From contig JAUCBJ010003540.1 in NCBI GenBank assembly GCA_032718475.1, positions 1 to 24,109 of the forward strand: DNA of 24,109 nucleotides. Direction: 5' to 3'. The number at the start of each line of letters is the position of its first letter. Within the stretch, counting starts at the first letter, position 1. Under the pieces are notes generated by a model. The model saw only the letters and a program-made list of their open reading frames with translations, did no database searches and had not been told where the DNA came from. This DNA comes from Nemertoderma westbladi (taxonomy: Eukaryota > Xenacoelomorpha > Nemertodermatida > Nemertodermatidae). Below, one piece after another: positions 17,479 to 24,109 of this stretch. A program made the translations under genes and the position numbers.

Positions 17479-19636
17479 ATGTTTCCCTATTTGTCCCCAA
17501 TGTGTCCACGGCAGATGCGTGGCGCCCAACCACTGTGACTGCTTAGACGGTTTTCATGGCAGCGCCTGCGATAACGATTGCAACGCGACTACTTGGGGTC
17601 CTGGTTGCGTGAACGAATGTCTGTGCCGCGACGGAATGGCTAGTTGCGACGCGACTAACGGCAGTTGCAATTGTATGCCCGGTTACCAGGGGGAACTTTG
17701 CGACTTACATTGTGATCCTGGACGTTTTGGTCACGACTGTAAATACCAGTGTGCGTGTGGAGAGCACTCGCAAGCGTGCGACCATAGGGACGGGAGGTGT
17801 GTATGCGACACGGGTTGGATTGGGCAGACCTGCAACCAACCGTGCACGGAGGATATCTGCGAGGATTACTGTGTTTGTCGCAATGGCGGTACGTGCGTGG
17901 AGGGTGCATGCGTGTGTCTGCCAGGATACGCGGATGCCATCTGCAACGAACCCTGTCTGGCCGGCTGGTACGGGGTGGGTTGCTCCTCGGAATGTCGAGT
18001 CTGCCATAACGGAGGGGAATGCGACCCAGTCGACGGCAGTTGTCGGTGTCCGCCTGGATTCACAGGGGACCAATGTCAGGCGGAATGTCGGCATGGTCGT
18101 TACGGATTGGAGTGTCAGCACCAGTGTGAGTGCGTCTACCACGAACATTGCGATCCAGCAACGGGGGAATGTCGTTGCCCAAAGGGATTGCGAGGGGTTA
18201 AATGCGACGAACGATTGTGCGAGAAAAACAAGTTCGGATGGCCAGATTGCGACTCGGATTGTAATTGTGTCATGGGAAACTCGGTTATGTGTCTCCCAGG
18301 AGACGGAACCTGCGTCTGCTCCCCCGGTTGGGAGGGGCCTGCATGCGACAGTCGATGTAACAATGGGTGGTATGGTGTCGGTTGCGACCATCCCTGTGAC
18401 TGCATGAACGGAGCGGTTTGCGACCCCGAGGACGGGAGCTGCCGCTGTCTGCCGGGGTACAGGGGGACCCGCTGCGACCGCGTTTGTCCCGAGGGGACCT
18501 ATGGAGCTGGCTGCATAGGGACCTGTCCGTGTTTCCCGGGTGCGAGTTGCAACGTAGGCACCGGAATATGCGAGTGTCCAGAAGCGAATCCGGACTGCAG
18601 ACTTACATGTCCGCCGGGACATTATGGAGACCAGTGTGAGGGAGTGTGCGACTGTTCTGATTGGTTACTATGTAACCCGGTAGACGGTTCGTGTTCCTGT
18701 AACTCGGGTTTATATATCCCTTCAGACGATGCTAATGAATGTGTTCATTGTCCCTACGGTTTCTACGGTCAGCCTAATTGCCAATTCCAGTGTAGTTGCG
18801 ACGATGGGGCTATAATCAGCAAGAACGGTGTTCCTCTTTGCGATCTGACCACGGGGCGGTGTATTTGCGATGCGGGTTGGACCGGTTTCTACTGCTCGGA
18901 GACATGCCGTGAACACGAGTGCGAAGACAACAACGTATGCCATTGTGGGACCGGGGAAGCCTGTAGAACTAACAACTATATGTGTGGGAACAACGAGAAA
19001 TATACAATGGATAATGAAGATAAAACAACGTCAGACTTCGCTATAAAGATAACTATAGCAGTGACGATGACTGTAATCGCCATGGTCGCGATGGCCACTA
19101 CTATTTTTATGTTCGTGCGACAATGGCGGAAAAAAAAGGAAACCAGTGTCGCCGGGAAAAGTGTGTTTAACGCTATTAACGGGAGATGCGTGGTGCTGAC
19201 ATCGGCTGGGGATCATAAGCAGGTCCCGCCGCCTATAATATTCACGCCTAACCCATTGTACACCAGACGGGAAGAGCACGCAGCCGATCTGTCCGACTAT
19301 GAGATTGTAAATGTCCCCGGGGGTAAGTCCCCAGCCCCTCTCGTCAATGAATCCTCGATGTGGAGAGACAAGGAGAAGGCGAATAATATAGAAACGGAAA
19401 GGGATATGGTTCTAGGAGCCTCTGGTGGAGGGAGTTGCGAGAAGTTGCATGTGCAGTTCAATGACTGCGAGATAGGGCAGTGTGGCAGCTCGGAAAATGT
19501 GTATAGCGAAATACCTGAGATACACGATCCATATCCAGACCAGCCCTGTCCGACAACAGACAATAGACCGTCGATCACAGACACGACGGTGCAAAACGAG
19601 AACGACATGAACGGAGTCCCTTCCAGCTACTTATAA
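17479..19636 (+). CDS. MEGF10: Draper/CED-1/MEGF10-like engulfment receptor, exon 3 (EGF modules, TM, tail)
   Basis: Residues 100-818 of the joined 818-residue protein. The acceptor is TTTTTCCTTTACAG ending at 17478. It starts with CFPICPQCVHGRC, the family's first EGF module after EMI, and continues through about eleven laminin-type EGF modules (pattern GxxGxxCxxxCxC...GxCxCxxGxxGxxC) plus a degenerate twelfth (CREHECEDNNVCHCG). A membrane span lies at about 624-646 (ITIAVTMTVIAMVAMATTIF) with stop-transfer RQWRKKK. The tail holds NPLY (691-694), an NPxY site of the kind that binds CED-6/GULP in CED-1 and MEGF10, and tyrosines in YEIV (707) and YSEI (775). Known relatives are phagocytic receptors for apoptotic cells and neuronal debris; that role is inferred. 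It is shorter than MEGF10 (about 1140) and Draper (about 1030). All EGF modules lie in one exon, unusual for the family. Confidence 0.92.
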
Positions 19637-19740
19637 CTTAATGAAAGTTCCAATTAGCTTAAAATACAGAAAGTTTATTTACTTACGAAATATATACCTA
19701 CTGTATATTAATTAATATTTACTTACTTATTGCATTAAAT
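19637..19740 (+). terminator. Likely 3' UTR with alternative polyadenylation signal
   Basis: AT-rich DNA after the stop, with ATTAAA at 19734-19739. No canonical AATAAA was seen in the first few hundred bases. Confidence 0.35.
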
Positions 19741-20067
19741 TTTGTATCTACATAACTACATAGAACACTGTATTTATGTATTGTATTTTAATGATGTATT
19801 TTACTCTCGCTTCCCCACAATACTTACTATTTTGTTATCATGTAACATTTCAATACCACAGAACTATAATATGCAGTTTGTAGGCCCTACTTTATTCATT
19901 GTAGTAAAAATGTGACAGTAGTAGGTTAAGAAGAGAGCGCGGCGTTTACTTTTACCTCATTTCTGGGCGGATAGATTCTAACGTTTCTGCTGGAAGCATT
20001 TTAATTTACTTTCTATTTAACCCAGGCAACATCTAAATGGAAATATTTTTTATTATCGATTACTATA
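19741..20067. other. Non-coding stretch downstream of the Draper-like gene
   Basis: AT-rich, no coding frame and no recognisable repeat. Confidence 0.35.
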
Positions 20068-20135
20068 CTGTGGGGCGAGCGACGAAAGTAAGCGAGCTTA
20101 GCATACTGGTACCACTAACTCAATCGGTGTGTCTG
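20068..20135 (+). repeat. Dispersed repeat with GTGGGGCGAG core, copy 2
   Basis: Plus-strand relative of 14901-14956. It leads directly into the 8-bp minisatellite, suggesting both belong to one repeat family whose body may continue to about 20400. Confidence 0.6.
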
Positions 20136-20218
20136 TTGCTCTGTTGTTCTGTTGATCTGTCGATCTGTTGTTCTGTAGATCTGTTGTTCTGTTGATCTGT
20201 CGATCTGTCGTTCTGTTG
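20131..20218. repeat. 8-bp minisatellite, 11 units of NTCTGTYG
   Basis: Eleven contiguous 8-mers, with variants ATCTGTTG, ATCTGTCG, TTCTGTTG, TTCTGTAG, GTCTGTTG and CTCTGTTG, in perfect register over 88 bp. Confidence 0.9.
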
Positions 20219-21342
20219 TATCAAATTTTAAACGTTAATAACTCAGCCAAATGTTAATGAAATTTAACCACACTTGGTACACATGTAGTCTGGCCAAAGT
20301 TTAGAAATTTTCCAAGTTGAATTTCCGTGTGGCCTTCGAGAAGCTAAGATAATAGCAATTAATTAGTTAATTAAGTTGATTACGGTAAAAACTGCATTTT
20401 AAACCTGCCTGTTACAGGAAATTAATTATTTTACAGTATAAGATTTAAATAATTATACTTAAAAATTATACAGATGTAATCCACATACCCCATTCTATTA
20501 TAGTTTTTAATTAGTTCAAGTGATTTGCTTTAATAAATGTGTCTTTAATTGATCTAAACGTCATTAAAGCGGCACAATTATTGAGTACAAATTTAATCCT
20601 GCCCATTATTGGTCAACATAGTCTCTGCAGGGGTGTAGAGCTGCTAGCTGGCTGGGAGATGTTGGTGTAGCCTTTACCAGAGGGGAATTGTACTGTAATA
20701 GGCAGCCAGTAGTATTGCTATAGCAACCCAGACATAACTCCAACCATACACTGCCTGTATTTCAATTCCTATTGACTCTATACTATATGTTGTATTACTT
20801 ACTATCTCAGGTGACAGAAGATATAATGACAAATACTATATCCAATCCATGGCATGGCTGTTGTAGGCTTATATCTGAAATAGTTTATTCCACAATGTAT
20901 TTGTCTGGTTATTTTTTAATTGAATTTTTGCAAAGTAGTAAAATTAATGTTCTTAAAAATAATATTATTATTTTATATGTAACCTAGGAAATTAGCTACA
21001 TTTTTTCGCTGCAGCTTTAAGAGTGTACATTGATTTAATATTATTTCAATATCAATATATTACTACATCGGCATAAGATGCGTTGGCATTGTATCACACA
21101 TCTCCACATAGATGTATCAGCAGTTACTCGCACAGTTTCGAAACTTCGCATAGTTATAACTGTATAAAGATCGTCAGTCTGCGTTTAGGAAAAATATTTT
21201 AATGCAAAACAGGACGAGCGACAAGCGCAACGAGGCATATAATGAAGACGAGTACTGCGTATACTATATTCCTATTAACCATACTTGGCTGCGCCTATTG
21301 AAGGCATCGGTAGTGATAAAGTACTGGTGGGTGGGAAGGGGT

Positions 21343-21359
21343 GGGGGGGGGGGGGGGGG
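21343..21359. repeat. Poly-G tract, 17 bp
   Basis: 17 consecutive G preceded by GTGGGTGGGAAGGGGT. A short C5 run lies 30 bp further on, with no clear inverted termini. Confidence 0.9.
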
Positions 21360-22682
21360 ATGCAGATTAAAAGGGGTGAACACGTACTGTCCCCCTTTCT
21401 TTGATTGATTGGTGGTGTGGGTAAATTTCTCAAAGCCTGATTTTGTGATACAGTCGCTCAATTTTAATCTGTATCTGATAACTGAGCCTCGTCCTGCGCG
21501 ATGGCCCCACGAACGTGTAGTATAATGCACAATTAAATGGAAGTGGTTCCAAATCGATATTTAGCTAAGTTTTCGGTATCTATCGCTGTTCTCATTATTA
21601 GTGAGACCTGTTGGTTGAGGAGAAACCTACTTCAGTTGAGTATTCCTTCCAGATTACTTTTTGCGCCATAATAATAAATGATTGCCCCAAATGTTATGAT
21701 TTTCATACCCAGATAGATACAGTATAAATGAAATCTATCATCTAACTAAATGTCCCTACTTTATTCCATTTATATTGACACTTTTTTGATTAACCTGTAA
21801 CTTACTGATATTAGGGGGCGGCCTATTAATTACTGTCCGGACAGTGGTTCCTGATAATATTTAATTCTACTTGGTGCAAAGAATAATGTGTGTCCAGAAA
21901 GTATTGATTAACATTGTTTGATAGATTTTGCACATATAATTATTAAGTATTTTTCGTCCAGAAAGTAAATTTGATGCAGAGTATATTTATTTTGAAATTC
22001 TTTTATTTTTTTGGTAATGATAATTTGGTAACACTTATTTTCCTTGTTCAGAAGGTAAATTATTTGGTGCAAATGATTTTTTTGGTTCGAAAACTATTTT
22101 GGCTCAACTTTAATTGGTAGCTTTGTAAATACTGTAGGTCTAGAAGACAGTTGATGAGAATGTTATGCAGCGCCCAGCGTACGAGTTTATTAATTTTAGT
22201 TTGTAATGGAGAGTAGATAGGGGTTAACAAGGCCGTAGCAAGAATAGACCTGATGTCTTAAGATACTTTTTAACATCAACAATGTGAGTTTTCCAGATTA
22301 TATTTTTAAGGCTATTATTAGGATCCCGAGCAATTTAGTGTTGTGAGTCAGAATAGGTTCGATGGGTGTTTGAAAATACTCATTCAGTTTCAGTTAGAAG
22401 TTCAATAATATATAAGAGCTATCAGCTACGTTATTGTTCATGTCATAAAATATAACTTTATAGCGTTACGGCGTGAGTGATTTTGATATCAACATGATGG
22501 TCGTAAAAGCTTTAAAATGCTAATTATGAACAATGGCGAATCCAATTTTATTTATTTGTGGGGAATTATTTGTAAGGTGATCTTAAAGTCTGGAGTTGTT
22601 GTTCTTAGACTTTCTAGAACAACCTTGTAACAGGAAGGCATGACATTTTACTTATAAACACTTTCATCTCGTACCAAATTAG

Positions 22683-22742
22683 CGTAGTGGATAACGCCTA
22701 GGGTTATCAATGTAAAGACGGCTGGTTCGATTTTGACCTACA
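22683..22742 (+). other. Degenerate tRNA-like (SINE-head-like) sequence
   Basis: TAGCGTAGTGG (A-box-like) and GGTTCGATTTT (B-box-like, two mismatches) are separated by about 35 bp, and a D-arm GCG/CGC stem is possible. The anticodon and T stems do not pair well, so this is not a functional tRNA. Confidence 0.3.
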
Positions 22743-23012
22743 TGTATATCAAATTTGTACGTTTTAGAATTGTGGTTGTTATGACGCCAAGCAATATAAC
22801 GGCGACTATCGCACTAGCAGCGACTACAACCAACCATCTTCTCCGCGACATCATATCCTCTCCCCGGTGACATTTATACATTTACATTAATTTCTAAAAC
22901 CTTCTGAATTTCGTCTGAATGCGTAAGTTTTGGTTCGCCATTAAGGGGGAATGTACAGTGCAAATAAAAATAGTGCGACTGTGTTCTTTTTTTATTTATA
23001 TAAATCAAGGAT

Positions 23013-23165
23013 GTTATTACGTTACGTTACGGTATTTTTTCAGGAATACCGTAGCTCAATATTTTTCCGTAACGTAAACCGTAACGTAATAGCTTTTTCA
23101 ATACCGTAACGTAATTTTACTGTATATGTTTTCCGTAAACCGTAACGTAATAAAATAGCGTAATA
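23013..23165. repeat. Cluster of CCGTAACGTAA repeats
   Basis: Four direct copies (23067-23077, 23079-23089, 23104-23114, 23140-23150) and one inverted copy (23022-23032). The inverted copy with its GGTATT flank can fold onto the AATACCGTAACGTAA copy at 23100-23114. Confidence 0.8.
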
Positions 23166-23523
23166 TTTTTTTAGCTACCAAGAAATCATTTTGGACAAAA
23201 AAGTAAATCTTTCAACAAAAAACTTTCACTTTCACTTGCACGTTCTAGCTATTCAATATAAAGCTAAATGCTTTAATAGGTTTTGTTTGTCTGTACACGG
23301 TATCCTTATATCCAGCTTACTGCCTTCTCCAGTTATTTATGATGAAGTTTTAATTAATAGTTAAATTAAGTTTTAATTAATGTTAAGCTAACTAGGGCTA
23401 CTGACTGAACTATTTACACTGAGTCTCTGCTCTATCCTAGCTGTAGCCTATAACAACGCAGTATGCTGTAATGGTATAGATCATCGATTTACAGGACAGC
23501 TTAGCAGGTTTTACATGGTAGGC
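23166..23523. other. Non-coding stretch before the second LINE copy
   Basis: AT-rich with no coding frame. A TAGGCCTA octamer at 23519-23526 overlaps the LINE tail. Confidence 0.35.
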
Positions 23524-24109
23524 CTACTACTAGGATCGGCATGCTGCATTGCAGCTGCATTTTTAAGAATGCTGTGCCGGCTTGTCAACAAAATTGCACC
23601 GCCACAACTCCCTATCACCCATGACATTTGCTAGATCATCCGCATCTTCAAGGCCAGTGTCCTTTAAGATGCGTCTCAAGAAAGTCATGGGCTGTCCACC
23701 ATGCTTATTCACTCCATGAGGCTGCCAAAGTACAAGATTATGCACTGGCTGGTCCTCACGGCGAAAGCAATGTCCTGCAAAGCGGAGGCGATTTTGTTCT
23801 AGTGTCAAGCTTGGGGGAACCAATGAGACACCTCCAATGTTATATAGTGTCTGGTTGGAGATGTGTGCATTGTACTTGACACAATGAACCCGGCGTAGCA
23901 TTCTTGTGAATGTGCCATCCAGAGATTTGGTGTCCTCAGCAGTTAGAGCCCAGCATGGACTCCCATAGAGGAGTACTGGAACTACTGCTGCTCTAAATAA
24001 TCGGACCTTAAGTTTCCGATTAATTCTCGGTGACTTCCAAATCCTGGAAAGCCTATTCAAGGCTGCCCATGCCTTTCCCTTACGTATTCGAAGGTCCTCA
24101 CCTGACTTC
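23524..24109 (-). mobile_element. LINE (non-LTR retrotransposon) 3' end, copy 2, continues beyond window
   Basis: Minus strand: open reverse-transcriptase frame, stop at 23563-23565, 3' UTR matching copy 1 (GCAATGCAGCATGCCGATC) and a short TAGTAG tail ending near 23524. Orientation is opposite to copy 1, 6.1 kb away. Confidence 0.8.
23563..24108 (-). CDS. C-terminal part of LINE reverse transcriptase (5' end outside window)
   Basis: The minus-strand frame is open from the window edge (KSGEDLRIRKGKAWAALNRL...) for 181 codons to TAA. Blocks typical of the C-terminal region of RTE/CR1-like LINE polymerases are visible: RLSRIWKS, RAAVVPVLLYGSPCWALT, LDGTFTRMLRR, LRFAGHCFRR, LVLWQPHG and DRELWRCNFV. 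No stop or frameshift interrupts it, unlike the plus-strand copy, so it is the younger or better preserved. The catalytic YADD motif and endonuclease domain, if present, lie outside the window. I do not assign a clade. Confidence 0.8.
   Translation of the reverse strand, partial: KSGEDLRIRKGKAWAALNRLSRIWKSPRINRKLKVRLFRAAVVPVLLYGSPCWALTAEDTKSLDGTFTRMLRRVHCVKYNAHISNQTLYNIGGVSLVPPSLTLEQNRLRFAGHCFRREDQPVHNLVLWQPHGVNKHGGQPMTFLRRILKDTGLEDADDLANVMGDRELWRCNFVDKPAQHS

Larger units (their letters stand above)
20219..23012. other. Long non-coding stretch, no convincing gene
   Basis: AT-rich on both strands. Contents worth marking are a possible short exon-like frame (21202-21324), a 17-bp G tract (21343-21359) and a degenerate tRNA-like sequence (22683-22742). 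No domain-bearing frame was found. Confidence 0.4.

Noticed and set aside
17705-18622. Antisense 305-codon open frame opposite the EGF exon
   Set aside because: It mirrors the codon structure of the Cys-rich sense gene (TGY codons prevent antisense stops); it is rich in T, R and V with no domain.

Overview
The window is genomic DNA from a eukaryote, and almost certainly from an invertebrate animal. It contains a Draper/CED-1/MEGF10-type engulfment receptor (EMI domain, EGF modules, one membrane span, NPxY tail) with GT-AG introns, a mitochondrial OMA1 peptidase, and a large load of animal-type transposable elements (non-LTR retrotransposons, a tRNA-derived SINE-like core, and hAT-like and piggyBac-like non-autonomous elements). 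The palindrome TAGGCCTA occurs six times, which may be a lineage hint, but the species cannot be named from sequence alone.

Layout. (1) 1-584, minus strand: 5' coding end of an unidentified, probably coiled-coil protein that runs off the left edge. (2) 585-7299: non-coding and repeat-rich. It holds two inverted copies of a CACCCG-hairpin repeat (about 1404-1535 and 6490-6777) and a 1.94-kb piggyBac-like element with TTAA ends (2944-4881). (3) 7300-8736, plus strand: complete single-exon OMA1-like metallopeptidase. (4) 8737-13177: 3' flank, a decayed reverse-transcriptase fragment near 10.4-10.6 kb, and a 1.24-kb satellite (10829-12070) of 33-bp monomers with a 372-bp higher-order period. (5) 13178-19636, plus strand: a three-exon Draper/MEGF10-like gene. 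Exon 1 (13178-13302) encodes the signal peptide and the start of the EMI domain, exon 2 (15556-15729) the rest of EMI, and exon 3 (17479-19636) every EGF module, the membrane span and the tail. Joined, they give 818 codons plus stop with both intron phases matching. Intron 1 carries a 1.17-kb element with an 8-bp direct repeat. Intron 2 carries a 251-bp hAT-like MITE only 10 bp from the splice donor and a LINE fragment interrupted by a 491-bp fold-back insertion. (6) 19637-23523: no convincing gene, with small minisatellites and relic repeats. (7) 23524-24109, minus strand: a second, intact-frame copy of the same LINE 3' end, leaving the window.

The three host genes have no evident functional link. 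OMA1 acts in mitochondrial inner-membrane stress responses, and the Draper-like receptor in recognition of cell corpses and debris. The most distinctive feature is the number of long poly-G/poly-C tracts (ten of 15-26 bp). Several form inverted G...C pairs at or near the ends of short non-autonomous transposons, suggesting the homopolymers travel as terminal parts of those elements.
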